From contig JARGXX010000002.1 of NCBI GenBank assembly GCA_030374765.1, forward strand, positions 744,001 through 808,000: 64,000 bases of DNA, written 5' to 3'. Positions 1 to 12,042 of the stretch are shown here, one piece after another (the stretch's first letter is position 1; each line of letters opens with the position of its first letter). This stretch comes from Agarophyton chilense (lineage: Eukaryota > Rhodophyta > Florideophyceae > Gracilariales > Gracilariaceae). The notes under the pieces were generated by a model that saw nothing but the letters and a program-made list of their open reading frames with translations, did no database searches and was not told the origin of the DNA. The position numbers and the translations under genes are program-made.

Positions 1-80
1 CGTGAACTCGTGCTGTGATTGGCTACTGCAAATATGCACCTGCCATGTGGTGTGTAGAAGTGGTATGGCACTATTGGGTT

Positions 81-597
81 TGTCTGTGAGACACGTGTGT
101 ACGTTGTCTACTTGTACTATTGTGCACGCTGTTCAGGATGTCCGGCTGGTGTACTATGTACATGTTTCACAAGTTGTAACGAATGTACTTGGAGAGAAGC
201 GTGTCATGTGTATTACAGAAGACTTGGTGTACTGTGCTGGAAGGTGAACGTATATGGAGGCGGATTGCAAGAAGTGTGTGCCGGCATATTGAATTTGTGC
301 ACACGTCAGTGTAATGATGTGCTGTGCACTGTTGTATTGCCTTTTTGTGGGCTGCAATGAACTTTGGCTAGGGTTAATGTCGTGCTTTAATATGATTCGT
401 AGTATTGGGTGTCTCTGCTTTGTAGTCTAGGGTTTACTTTGGGTTGGCGTCTAGTTGGCTGACGTTTTTAAGTTGTATATAAGTGAGAGATTGAGCGCCT
501 CCAAGTAAATCCGAGCCAGAGCTGGCGAACTTCCCTTTCATCCCTCAACCTTTCCTTCAGCCTTTTTTTTCCTTTCCATCAGCCTGGAGTATACTCA
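81..597 (+). repeat. LTR-like repeat, family D copy 1
   Basis: This stretch is a diverged direct copy of the sequence at 8631-9154. Both begin TGTCT, share long blocks (for example a GGAGGCGGATT block, a CACACGTCAGTGTAATG-like block, a TAGGGTTtA block and CCAGAGCTGGCGA) and end in pyrimidine-rich sequence. The sequence before TGTCT differs between the copies, which places the 5' edge there. The 3' edge near TACTCA is approximate. A TG start and a spacing of about 8.5 kb suggest old LTRs of one element, but internal coding sequence of that element is not recognisable. It could also be two independent solo LTRs. Confidence 0.5.
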
Positions 598-1334
598 CGG
601 GTGAGACTAAACTCAAACCCGGACAGAGATGATGAAACTCCTTGTTGAAACTTCCGATTGAACCTACCGAGTCTGGCTCGAGGCAGGCGGGCGCACTGGC
701 GGGAGAAACTACCTCCGCTACCCTAAGGGATGATCCCCTGGACCCTGGTCACTCTCTCCAGGTGAGATGCGGATTCTTCTTGACCTACCCTGTTCTGCGC
801 ACTTCAGAACGAGGGGCTGTACAGTCCGTACGAGACGTCCCAGGGAGGATAATAGCTATCGCGATAAGCGTTCACCAGTTGACCCCTGCTAGCCTGTTGC
901 GGGAAAATGGCGCGATTTTCCTTGCGCGCTGAAGCCAAAGACACAGCTATCAGAACAGGCTCAGGTCGGATTACAAGATAACAAGTCTCAAAACGCTTCG
1001 CCTACTTTCACCACTGCTCTTCGACTCCCACAAGTTATGCTCGAACCTGTCGCACAAACAAAAACTTCTTAGAATCCAGAAGAGTAGTTAATTGAGCGCG
1101 ACATCTGAAAAGAATCGACGCTCTGGGCCCATAACCTGATGCAACACGCGCAGATTAAGGAAGAAGAGATAGACAGAAACAAAAGTAAGAAAAGGATGGT
1201 GAAGGTAGTGGGCCTTAGTCGACCCGTTTTCTCGACCGTCGCCGATGGGAACCTACAAATAACCTAGCATGAGCGCTCCACCGCCGTCACACGCTGCGAC
1301 GGTGGTGGTCGGGCCATAACACAACACGTTAGTC
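598..1334. other. No recognisable gene
   Basis: This is sequence downstream of the family-D repeat. I see short open frames only, no conserved motif and no clear repeat partner elsewhere in the window. Confidence 0.5.
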
Positions 1335-2545
1335 GTGTGTGCAGGTGTACACGAAAAGCGCGCGCAAACCAGCACTACAACAATTCAAACAATTAGAAGC
1401 AATAAACAAATCCATTGCCAGTCCCCTGATCCAGAACCAGATCTAAAAAATCATCAATTTCCATGCCAGCACTTCAACTCCTTTCTCGCAGGCCAGAATC
1501 GCACATTGCACTCAAATCTGCCATTCCAGCCCAAAAACGCACTTCCTCTCCATCTGCATACTCAGTCTACTTGTTCAGACCTCGTCCAACCACAGCGCGC
1601 TACTTTTGATGATCTGCACTAGCTCGCCACACAATCCACAACACTTGTAGACACCACGATGAACAAAGCTATTTGCAGTAGCCGATCACATTGCCAATTC
1701 ACGTTGGGTTCGAGCAGAGGCGCATATGTGCTTTCGCGAAGGGAGTGCCCAAAAGTGCCCATCGTCCCCTGCAACTTTGGTTCCAGGGTTTCCAAGACCA
1801 CCGTGACTGACTGACAGGCACTCGACCATGTCATTACATGAACAAAAAACAAGTGAAGGTAGGCAGCCTTGACAATTTACTTCGGTCGTCGGCGACGGTC
1901 ATTGAGAACTATATTAACCTTGCACGCACTTCCGCTGCCGGAATTGACGGTCAGCGGGTCACCCATGTCTCACAGCCTACCACTGTGCGACGAAGAGTTG
2001 CGCGCCAAAACAATTTCAAACATAAAGCATAACAAGTAAAAACTCAAAAATCATCCAAAGTGGTGTGCCAGTGCCAAACGCCCCGCAAGCCCAGATTCGG
2101 TTGTTACGGCGAAACCCAGTATCCAGCCCACATTCGCAAATTCTCTCCAACTGCATAGGCCTTGCTCATTCAACGCTCTCGTCCAATCAGATCGCTCCAC
2201 TTGGGCCGACGCCCCAAGAAGCCCCATTAGAACCAGACCACTTGTCCATACAACGTTTCATGAAGGCATTTGCAGTAGCCAATCAGATGGACGATTCACG
2301 TTGAGATTGGGGCAAGGCACATATCCGTTTTTCCCGGCAGGGTGCCCAAAAGTGCCCATGCTTGAATCCACTTTTTGTTTTCCACTATTTACAACACTCC
2401 AAAGGGCTTGGGAGCACAGTCGACCAAACCTCAACAGAGTCCAAGTCGCCAACCAATGGTTAAGTGTGCCGATGTTGTGTCCGAAGCGCGCGTTCTGCCG
2501 GATGCCGTTGATCCCAATCATATGATAATGCACAAAATATCCCAA
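1335..2545. repeat. Diverged tandem duplication, about 595-bp period
   Basis: Two direct, diverged units lie about 595 bp apart. Matching landmarks include TTTGCAGTAGCC(G/A)ATCA near 1672 and 2268, TTCACGTTG shortly after, and GTGCCCAAAAGTGCCCAT at about 1747 and 2342. A fragment of the same repeat in the opposite orientation lies at the left edge of the window (about 5-40). This makes it an interspersed family rather than a purely local duplication. No coding potential is supported. Confidence 0.6.
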
Positions 2546-2816
2546 TCGTGATTAAGTACAACGTTATCAGTGATGATACTCGTAATTAGAGGTATTCCGC
2601 TCACGGAGAAAGTAGAATTTCATGAAGAACAGAGAGTTGTGAATGCAGATCGCTGCGTTACGTACACCGCCTACACCGTTCCAACCGCCAACATCGACTT
2701 CGACGAGTGTCTCCTGTACGAGTAATCTTCATCGTTGGTATGGGCTTCACATATATTTAGTTCATAATCATGAGGGAGGAAGACCCTACTAATGAACCAG
2801 TGCAGACACTGGTATA

Positions 2817-3461
2817 TCAGTTCGGTGACACGCGTACGGGCTTCGGACAGTCATTCCGTGGAATTCCTCGCAATTTTGTCTGAAAAAGCAACATGGGTCG
2901 TCCAGTACCATAGTACATCGCATGTTCCGGAATGTCTTCGAGTAAGTACCCGCCATTTACATAATGTTTCATCGCATATTGAAACTGGATGAAGTCAGGT
3001 CGCTTTAAAGAAAAGTCCCACTTTATCGAGAGAGTTTCGTTCGAAAAAATCTGGAAGATGCAGATAGCTTCGCTAACCACGACGATATAAAGCTCGGTTA
3101 ACACCACAGGAAGAAATGTAAGCCGCCATCGACATCACGGCTACAGTTGGATTTGGTAACGGTACGAACTGGTATCCCGGGATAGTGTGTGGAAAGAACG
3201 ATATGGAACGAGTGGAGAAGCGATATGCCTGATCTAGTTGGCAGCTCTCGACGAAGCTCCAGACGGAAAATACCGAGAGGAGACGTGGAACGTGTCGGAT
3301 TCGGCGTGCGGATTCATCGCGGAAGATTGAGTTGAAATCCGGTGTGATTCATAGAGCTTTCGAGACCCAGACGAATGGATTTGCACGGGAAGAATTCGTG
3401 GAGACGATGAATAGTACAACAGCCAGTTTGGCCACGTACAAATAGACCTTGCGTCTCTCAT
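2817..3461 (-). pseudogene. Possible remnant of an antisense ORF from a family-C element
   Basis: Two short minus-strand frames (3461-3234 and 3107-2817) end about 25 bp from the inner edge of the LTR at 3487. The antisense ORFs of elements A and B occupy the same position relative to a 3' LTR. A short stretch reading YV-x2-G-x-L resembles the YVEDGLL segment of the element A antisense protein. A purine tract (AAGATGGGGGG) directly precedes the LTR, as expected of a polypurine tract. The similarity is weak, so this is an inference from position plus a short match. Confidence 0.25.
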
Positions 3462-3486
3462 CGCTTCTTCTTTAAGATGGGGGGTA

Positions 3487-4208
3487 TGTCATATATATCA
3501 CTGGGTCGGATAATCGGAGGGGGGTAAGCTATCGCGAATTCATGGTTATAACTTGTAAATGAGAGTTTTATTCACAATGGTTATATTAAGTGGCGCCTTG
3601 CATAGGGTACCTAGAGGTTGGATATATTCGTGGAACACATGTGGGAACGGGTAGAGCAGCTTACGACAGGGCGCGTGCATTTACGACCCTTCTTAGAGCA
3701 GTGGCATATTAAGAAGGACACTTGTAGTGGCCATCCACGTACTGGTCTGTTCTGCCCTTTATAGCTAGAATTAAAATAATAATCATACCCGTACAGTGTT
3801 TTTGCTAAGTAGCTAACCACTGGCTATTAGTTATGAAGTATTTGGATCTTCGCCCTGATAAACAGTTTATAACGTACCAGAGGTAAGCTTCGGTTGCAAG
3901 TGAAGGAGATAATTTGGGTATCATGAAACTTCTGTTACCCGCCTAAGAATTCGTACTTGGAGATCAGCAAAGGCCATAATAGATAGTCATCCCATAATCC
4001 TTCTCAAGCAGTCTCGTGTTCAACGTTCAATATTTTGTTTTATGGTGGCACTGTTCACTGTCACTCGCGAGTAGTGGCCTTACAACTCAATTCATGCTCG
4101 CTGGTGTTTGTTTTCTATCACTCCTGTTCATTTTAGCCACAAGCGTCTCATCGGCAGTTTCATCGCTGTCGCAAGTGCCTGCTTTAAATAGCAACAGTGA
4201 AAACTACA
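3487..4208 (+). repeat. LTR, family C, copy 1
   Basis: It is about 720 bp, starts TGTCATAT and ends AACTACA. It is homologous along its length to the solo LTR at 32006-32721 (shared blocks include TAGTGGC(C/G)ATCCACGT, GTACCAGAGGT and GAGTAGTGGCCTTACA). A polypurine-like run precedes it. The flanking 5-mers do not match, so it is not a clean solo insertion. It could be the 3' LTR of an element to its left, the 5' LTR of the decayed gag-pol to its right, or shared by both. Confidence 0.7.
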
Positions 4209-4239
4209 TTTCCTCCATTGTGGTAATGTTTACTGTGCT

Positions 4240-6360
4240 AGAAAGCGCTCCACCATGTACATTGGTGGATCGGATCTTGCAATACATATCCTGGCGGCCC
4301 GATACCGAGAACATCGAAGGATAACCAAGTATTTCGATTTCGTACAGAACTTGCCAGCGGAATGCGATTCTCTCCGAACTCATAACTCTGGTCAGATTTC
4401 ATGTAACGCCAAGGCGTTGGCAATGAAAATATAATCTCCACCTTTATCACTGGTCGTAAGAGGGAATTCTCAAAAGATTTGCGATATTTTCGAATTCGCT
4501 CCCAGCGATACCCTGATTGTACGGACAACAGAAGTTCAGTCCACTGCGGATGTGTCCTACAACATGACTCGGGAAAAACGTCTACTTAACGCAGCTTCAC
4601 TTTGCGTCGATACCTCCCGAATTCTATATTCGTACAGGAGTCCTCGACAGGGTCGTCTTGGATGGAGAGCTATCCGCCCTGCGGTGAATTTCACAGATAG
4701 TTGTTCCGGTTTGTCACTACCATGCTGCGGACTCATATTACATATATTTTATGACGACGGCCTTAATTGCCCGGACTGTGTTTTAACATTTACAGGATTC
4801 GCCAGAGGGATCATTATTTATGAGGGGTTGACGCCTGAGAAGCAGAAGATCGTCCTTATGGCTTCGTTTCTCTGTTCAAAAACGTCATTTATGCAGGGGA
4901 TCCCGGATAAGAACTCACGAAATGGGTTGCTTGGCGCAGTAACGAATATCTACTGAGCTCCGTTAGGCCACGTCGATAAGAATCCCACCTGTGTCCCAAG
5001 TCTGGGTGCATGTAGATTCCTGTCAACAAATATTTCAAGTTATTGACCCCTTCTACTATTATAAAATAAACCTCAAATCGCCGTAGAGGATGGCGTCTCT
5101 CAGATGGAGCCGGTCAAACTGTTCACTGTCCTGGTTGAAAATCTGGGCGCCATAAAAAAAAATCTGATGAAACCCAAAGTTACTGGGTCGGTCATGCCTC
5201 ACCCTATCGCAATGATCCTTACAAAGTTGACAGCGGCTGATACACTTAAACTCTTCCCCTCTGAGCAGGGAAGACAACGGTCACTCAATACCCCAGTAAT
5301 CTGGACCGGTATCCTGCGAAAACAGAGAAAGACACCCTTCCAATGAGTTATGACCGGATAGATCCCGTGAAAGAACTAGAAGACCTCAGTCTCAGCCATG
5401 TGCCGGAATCGCATCGTAAGCGTCTCCATGACATGTTTCGATAATTGACACCAATGTAGAACTCGAATGTCTCTCTCGAAGAGATTATTACAATAGATCA
5501 CAGTATGGACTTGTTCCCGAAAGCTAGACCGGTCGCTCAACATTCTAAAAGCGCAGGCCTAAATGCTCGTTAAGAGAAACAGTTTTAAGTGATAAAAATG
5601 CTCGGAGCTGGAGTATTCGATCCGGCTTAGTTTCCGTAGACATATGTAGTTGTACTGGCTTCGAAACCCTATTGGTGCTTGCGTTTCTTTAATGACTATC
5701 GTCGCTTTAACAATGCAACCGTGAAGGAAATGTATTCGATCCAGCCGTGGATGACAAAATCAACTCACTCGGAACCGCTACTGTTTTTTCGGCTTTTGAA
5801 GCCAATTGAGAATACGGGGAAGTTATCGTACGTAAAAATGAACCAGAACGACGCTTCTCTTGTCAGTCATTCGGTACTCTATCGCTTCAAACGAATTCTT
5901 TTTGGTGTGAATAGTGCCTTCGCTACCTTTCAGCAAGCTCTTGATATTCTACCGGCCCGCTTGAAGTAGCGTTCCTGCCTCTTCTTTCTGAACAATATCA
6001 TAATCTTCTGAGATGATCTGGAAGGCCATCTCACCCCTGACAAGGACATCATGATTACGTTACTTGAATTTGAAATAACTCTAAAGATAGGGAATTGTAA
6101 CTTCTTCACAGATCCTTTTCAGTGTCTGGGTCACATTATCCGTCATTTACAAGAGATGATCCAGGAAAATCAAATGATATCGGTTCTTCTAGCGAAAAAG
6201 AGTCTAACTCAGATGGAAATACGCTTCATTCTAGGATTGATAAACGTGTACCGAGCTTTTATGCAGAACTGTGCCAACATCTCCGAGCCCTTAAACGAGT
6301 TGCTACGGAAAGTCTAGCCATTTAAGTTGGAGTCCTTCACGCCTTCCTCGACGGCTTTTT
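4240..6360 (+). pseudogene. Decayed Ty3/gypsy gag-pol (element C)
   Basis: This is a heavily mutated relative of element A. The gag C-terminus near 4690-4870 keeps PDC and LTPE, but the first ligands of the CCHC knuckle are lost. The segment 5104-5240 matches the post-protease spacer of A (VLV-x-NLG, GSVMPHP, TKLTA). RT follows: FFNDYRRFNNATV near 5690, FGVNSAFATFQQALDIL near 5910, and the catalytic box reduced to FFLNN near 5985. The connection region appears near 6120 (CLGHII) and 6240 (LGLINVYRAFMQNCA). Homology ends near 6360, so RNase H and integrase are missing. The frame is broken by many stops. Two of them, TAA at about 5443-5445 and TAG at about 5967-5969, fall exactly where element A also has stops. 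Confidence 0.8.
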
Positions 6361-7467
6361 TTAATTTTTTTATTGTGTCATTCATATCACCACCGATCTT
6401 ATCGTTACCGAAATCCTGAGCACCGGCTGCAGTAGAAACTGACACTAGTGACTACCAAGTAGGCTGGTCTCCCTTTCAAATATATCCCGATGGAGAACAG
6501 AAACACAATACTCATTGTTCACACACGTTGTATGTTCATGAATGCAAGAACTCCTTGTCGGAGAAAGATTTTGTTGCCTACTTTTGGGCCCTCTCTACTA
6601 TCCAGTCGTATCTCATGGATGTGTAATTCACTCTTTATATCGGTCATTCATCTGTAAGATGGCTTGTAACCGTTTCAAAGCCGTTGGGCCGCTCAATGCA
6701 TTGAAAACTCTTCCCGGCAGAATCTTAATTTGAAGTTTGTCTATTCGGAATGCTAGTTCGGTGCTAGTACATCCAACAAATTTTAACTTTTTTTTCACAG
6801 TTGTTTTATATATCAATAAATACGTGTTTAGTGTGCTAGTTTAACATTCAATTATGCTTGTTTGGAAATTTCATTTTACCAACTAGTTTTCTTGATCAGT
6901 CCATAATAATACTGCTCTGGAAGTCTTGCTTTGCCATAGACTGATGACATCAACCTGACCCGATGCGCAGAAATTCTGCCTTGTATAAGAGCAAGTCTAC
7001 TTGTCTACTAAAAGAAAAAGCAACCCGACTTCAAAATATAACGAACTATAGCAACGCATCTGAAGAGTAAGACTACCAGACGAGTGCTATTTATCCATCC
7101 TTGAGCATGAGCCGCCTTCCGTTCGTTTACGTCAGCCAACCGTTTTTTGGACAGCATACAAATTAAGAAAAAACGGATGTATTCTTGTTCCCATGCTACC
7201 AACGAACTACTGCCTTCGACCAATGATCGTCCTCCTCGGGATCTCATCATCATTATCATCAACATAGCCATGAATAGAAGAAATAAATCTTTGTTCAAAT
7301 ATGCCTGCACCCGTAGCGCAGGTGTTGCTAGATCGAGTTCAATTTCACTCATAATGCAAAAGAGCCAAAAACAAAAGCGCAGAAGTCGCAAACCAGGTAC
7401 GCTGATCGTTAATAGTGGGCTCAGCACTTGAATCAAAGATTACCTTGGGCCCGATCCGGTGTAATCT
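6361..7467. other. No recognisable gene
   Basis: AT-rich sequence with short open frames on both strands. The right part may include a decayed 5' portion of the adjacent transposase, but no motif supports this. Confidence 0.4.
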
Positions 7468-8338
7468 TTTCGATCTTTTTGTCGTCGTTTTCGCGTTCTT
7501 CGAAGTATGTTCTACAAATTTCTACATGATCAAACTTCTTGATATCCGAAGGCTTCGGGCCATTTAAAAAACGCCACTGTAAGAAATAGAATTCTTTCCA
7601 AAATTAAGGTACTGGCCAGTGTACGGATTCTCCGTATAGGTAGGTCGTTTGAAAACATATAAGATAGCTGGCATATGCGTTCAGAAACTACATCAAAATA
7701 CTTCCCAGTGTTTTGCTCTTGTATGAAAACGCTTGAAGGGGTGTCATTCGTCATTCTTGAACAGGATCCCAACAAATGTGGACTGGATAACATATCTGAT
7801 GGGTACGAATTAGAAGTATTTAAAGAATATATCGGATTTATTGATGGTTCTAAACTCCAGTGTAAGAACTCTCCTGCTGCCTTTTAAGCACAGTACCAGA
7901 GCACCAAGGAAGGGAAACTGGTATCGATTGCAGTAGAAGCATGAAAAGATTGCGATTCTTTACACATGGAATGGGTTTCCAGGACGATGTGGCACGAACA
8001 ACGACAAGAAATTGTTTGAAGTATCACCTCTTTTCACGTTTATCTTGAACGGTAAGAACGACATAAGTATATCTTTTGACTTTAATCTACGTAATGACGC
8101 AAATGAAGGAAAGTTAGGCCACTTTCTTGTTGACGGAATATATCCACGATGGACCATTATCGCTGGCCCGATTCATACACCTGCAAATGATGGAGAGAAA
8201 AAGGTAGGCTTAAGTACAGAAAGCACTCAGAAAGGATATTGGAAGAGCTTCGGGGGTGCTTCAGGCTCGCATTCAGGTGCTATGAAAAGATTTTTTCTAT
8301 ATTACAATACACATGTTGTCGAAGATAGCGGAACTTGA
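7468..8338 (+). pseudogene. Decayed PIF/Harbinger (DDE_Tnp_4-type) transposase
   Basis: Frame-broken translation follows the order of a PIF/Harbinger nuclease. It has FRVLRSMFYKFL near 7490, then FIDGSKLQCKNSPAAF near 7840 (the usual position of the first catalytic Asp, in an IDG/IDC-x-KNSP context), a run reading QYQSTKEGK, then SPLFTFILNG near 8025 and FLVDGIYPRWT near 8125 (usual form YYLADGIYPKW). At least two stops and frame changes break it, so it is not functional. I did not find convincing terminal inverted repeats. It lies inside the tract bracketed by the family-D repeats, so it may be a secondary insertion. Confidence 0.7.
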
Positions 8339-8630
8339 GTGATTCTTTAAAAAAAAAGGTTCGTATGGACCGGGAAGGAATGCTTGAAACAGAAAGTAAA
8401 AATTAATGGAGAGGTTGATTATTTAGTGACTGAACTTTATGATAAAAATTGAGTGCGATTGAAGCAAAGAATACTTGGAAAAAGTCATCAAAAACGAGAA
8501 GCGGAAGAGGCAACGATGGTGTAGAGAGAATCGGATCTAGAGGCCGCATGCATAAAAGAGGGCTTTCTTGTTGGATATCGGATGAGTGATTAGTTCTGTC
8601 ACCGCAATTGGTCGAAAGGTAGTAAGAGTC

Positions 8631-9154
8631 TGTCTTGTACATGTGTCCACATGCATTAGTTGTAGTACTGTGCAAAGTGTACACGCTGTCGAGATCTTAT
8701 GTTGAACACATAGTACAGGCTGTATGGAATGTTCTGAAAGAACAGACATGCTGTCTTGTGTATTACAGAAAGCATGCAGTGCTTTGTTGGAACAGGATCG
8801 TGCATGGAGGCGGATTACACTTAATATGTGCTGGCACGTTGAATTTGTGTACACGTCAGTGTAATGGTGTATTGGGCACTGTTGTATCTTGCTGTAGTAT
8901 GTTGGCGTGAATTTGGGTTAGGGTTTAATGTCATGTTTGAATATGATTGGTAGTATTGAATGTCCTCGGTTTGAAGTCTAGTGTTTACGTGCGCTGCAGG
9001 TTAGATGGCTGTCAGAGTTAAGTATTATATGAGTCGAAGATCGATAACCTCCAAGTATATTCTAGCCAGAGCTGGCGACCTTCCCTTTCAAACCTCGACC
9101 TTCCCATCTACCTCCATCATTCCTAACCTCTTTTATCGCATGGAGTTCTTTTAG
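8631..9154 (+). repeat. LTR-like repeat, family D copy 2
   Basis: Direct, diverged copy of 81-597, beginning TGTCTTGTACATG and sharing the CCAGAGCTGGCGACCTTCCC block near its right end. The right edge is approximate. No matching 5-bp flanks are visible. Confidence 0.5.
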
Positions 9155-10416
9155 AGAGGAGCTCGCAGATTTTGTAGAAGAAAGGGGCAGAAGATGGAAA
9201 TAGAGTATCCGGTCTAACGGACAGAGCATACATTTACGACAGCATTTTTGCTGCCGATAAGGGTGCTTGCGGCGAAGGGAAATGGAAATGATCGAGCTTC
9301 AACATTAGCGAGCTAGAAGGTGGAGGTTGTAAACCCCCAGTAGCTAATGAGGGTGTTGAATAGACAAAGGTCGTTGTTGAACAGAAAACTACTGGTTGTA
9401 GTTTGTCAGGATCTCTGGTTAAGTAATCCTGAACAAGGAAGAAAATTGTTGTGAACCCGTTTTTGTCTCCTTTACCTTGGAGTTAGCGTTCACCTCTTTG
9501 CCATGTGTACTGTGCACAAAAGTGAGGGCCACAAATTAATATCTAGATATAAACCTTGGTTAGAAAATACGCCCCTCTACAGTATAGGGTAATTGACTCT
9601 AGTGGGTTTCCGTCTACGAAGGGTAGACTTTCCTTCCACGTGGCTATCCATTATATGCGCCGTTGCGAGCCAACTCGCACGTGAAACATACAACCTCTGC
9701 CGGACGACGCTCGTAACCCAATCCATGCCGTCACAGCCATATATGAGTATCATCCTACTTAGACGAAAAAAAGATGCATCGGCTATCCGAATATGTAGAA
9801 TACTACAGATAAGAACCGAAAGTAAACAACTTTTTGTAGAAGATAGAACATGAAGAGAATCTCTCAAAAGTAAGTTTACTGAGACGGTTCCCGCAGCAAG
9901 TGACATGATTTCTACTCGAGTTAGCGATGCAGGGAAACTAGAATAGTTGCCTGAATCTGAAAGCGCCACCGATAGAGCTCAGCCGAAACCATGATAGCAA
10001 ATGCGCATCAATTGTTACCGTCTTGTTCTTCGGCGATGATTATTATCTCTGCCCCGCCAACAGCGTTCCGAGAAACAATGTCTGCCCGCATCCGGCCAGC
10101 TGCAAATCGTCATTGGAGCCCTCAACATGCAATTGTCGCGAATCACGAGTCGCAATCGCTCACACTGGAAACCTCATCAACGTTCAAACGCTTCGTATGG
10201 AGTAGAAACTGCGCGGTAGTGTCTTTTAGACAAACAGCAGAACGGTAGTTATTCTTATAAAGAAGAAATTGATTTCCTATCAACTGTTTGACAAGTTCTA
10301 CTATCTTCAGCATTCGAACTCATCCACCACTCCCGAGTAGCCCTTTCCGCGTGAAACTACAAATGAATGCATTTACATTTTCAAATGTCTCCGTAACACA
10401 AGTGAAAAAAACTGCA
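9155..10416. other. No recognisable gene
   Basis: Short open frames occur on both strands around 9577-9969 and 9991-10248, without recognisable motifs. This is probably decayed transposon sequence. Confidence 0.4.
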
Positions 10417-10545
10417 GGAAGCGAAGCAATGAGATGAAAGGTATTCTTTGGCTAAAACTACTCTGAGGGATTCTTTGGCCGGAAGCGAAGCAATGAGATG
10501 AAGGACATCCTTGGGCTAGCACTACTCCATAAGATTCCTTTTTAT
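10417..10545. repeat. Short tandem duplication, 64-bp period
   Basis: Two adjacent units each begin GGAAGCGAAGCAATGAGATG (10417 and 10481) and continue with related sequence (TTGGCTAAAACTACTC against TGGGCTAGCACTACTC). No function is visible. Confidence 0.8.
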
Positions 10546-11751
10546 TGCCACCTTACTGTACCTCATTCATGCCTTTGGTGTTCGCGGAAGATTCGTTAGC
10601 AGTACTGCTGCGGTCTTCATCACTTTTCGGATTTTTTCTCGCTCTCTTTCGCCTCCTGCGCATTAAATTCCACATTATCTCTTTGTGTTCAGTAGATTCG
10701 GGTTCCAAGAGTTCATTTTGGTCAAAAAATTTTGCCTCCTGACGTTCCACCTCAGATCACTCAAATTTCTTCTGCAGTATTCCATTTCTCACCGCCAAAA
10801 TTGCCTGTATTCACCACGATGTATCGTTTAATTTCTGTTCCTTGGAAGCTTGCCATTTTTTCATTTTCTTCTTTTCGATACCCTATGAGCGCTGTTTGTG
10901 CTCACTGGATGCCAATATCAAATTTTTTATCTATACTTCAAGATGGTAGAGACAAACAGATTTTTCCGTCATCTATGGCTTTTTGGAAATATTTTTTCAT
11001 TCTCAGATTATACTGTAATATCCTTCACATCCGAAATCATTGTATTTTCAGCACTTTCTTTCGGGCTCTTCGACCTCAAATGGTTCTAGACTCTCTTAGG
11101 AAGAATTAATCTTGCACGGAGAGGTAGTTGGATGTAAAAATCTACTTTAATGGTGCAGTATAATTAACAGATCCATCTTTGGATTTTCTTCATGCTTTTT
11201 TCCTGTCTTGGTTTTATTTAGCTTTCCCACAAACTTCGTAATTAGCTCCAGAAATCTGTCAAGCTCTAACCCACATTTATGGGACAATACAGTGCTGTCT
11301 TTACCGCGCTCAACGGTGCCAAATACTTTTCAATAATGCGGTAAAGCATTAAGTTTCTAAGTCATTTGATTTATTTTTTCGATACCAGCCTAAAGTGTTC
11401 TGTTGTTCTTAGTACAGTTTTTTGAGGATTGTTAAATCCAAGCTTTGGCAGGGTAAAGTGTTTCAGGTTCTGTGAAAGCCTTCATGCGTCTTTTTTTCGA
11501 TCGTAATCAAAACGTCTTCTTCTTCGAATCGGGAGAGTTTTGAGGTTATCTACATTCAATATTTAAGAAAGAAAACGAAATCGATACGAACTGAGTTTTT
11601 TTGTAATTGCTTCTGGTAGAAATGATTAGTATAGAGTTTATAAGTAAAAAATTAGTCTGAGCTCTGTGGGGGGCATTCGGTACATGTTCGGTTTGTGTGA
11701 AGTGCTCCATTTTGTGAACTGTTAGATGAGATTGATACTGTTGGTGATTTT
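10546..11751. other. No recognisable gene
   Basis: AT-rich sequence. A minus-strand frame near 10553-10905 has lysine/arginine-rich stretches but is broken by stops and unrecognised. Confidence 0.4.
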
Positions 11752-11888
11752 TTTAAAGTCCTTTGCGAGCGCCTCTACACTTTCTAATCAACTTAGTTCT
11801 GGGTGGCACCAACCTACGCTAGTCGTGTGTGGCCTATTGTACTTGGCACCATACTGATTACACCAAACGCATTGCGCCCTGGAATTGC
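11752..11888 (-). repeat. Flanking direct repeat of element E, 3' side (short LTR-like)
   Basis: Matches 16475-16606 in the same orientation. Shared blocks are GAGCGCCT(C/T)TACA, CAACCTACGCTAGTCGTG, CTATTGTACTT and CCAAACGCATTGCGCCCTGGAA. The two copies bracket the minus-strand gypsy remnant, as LTRs would. The length of about 135 bp is a minimum; the edges are blurred by decay. Confidence 0.65.
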
Positions 11889-12042
11889 AACGAAGCCGTC
11901 ACCTACGCAATCCAGCATGACACCACCCCCCTCATGTCAGTTTTATCTTCACTTCCTTCTCTTACGATTGAGACGGACCAGACCGCTTTTTTTTTAAATA
12001 TCGACGAAGAATATTGACATCATTTAAATGTTTTACTGGTTT

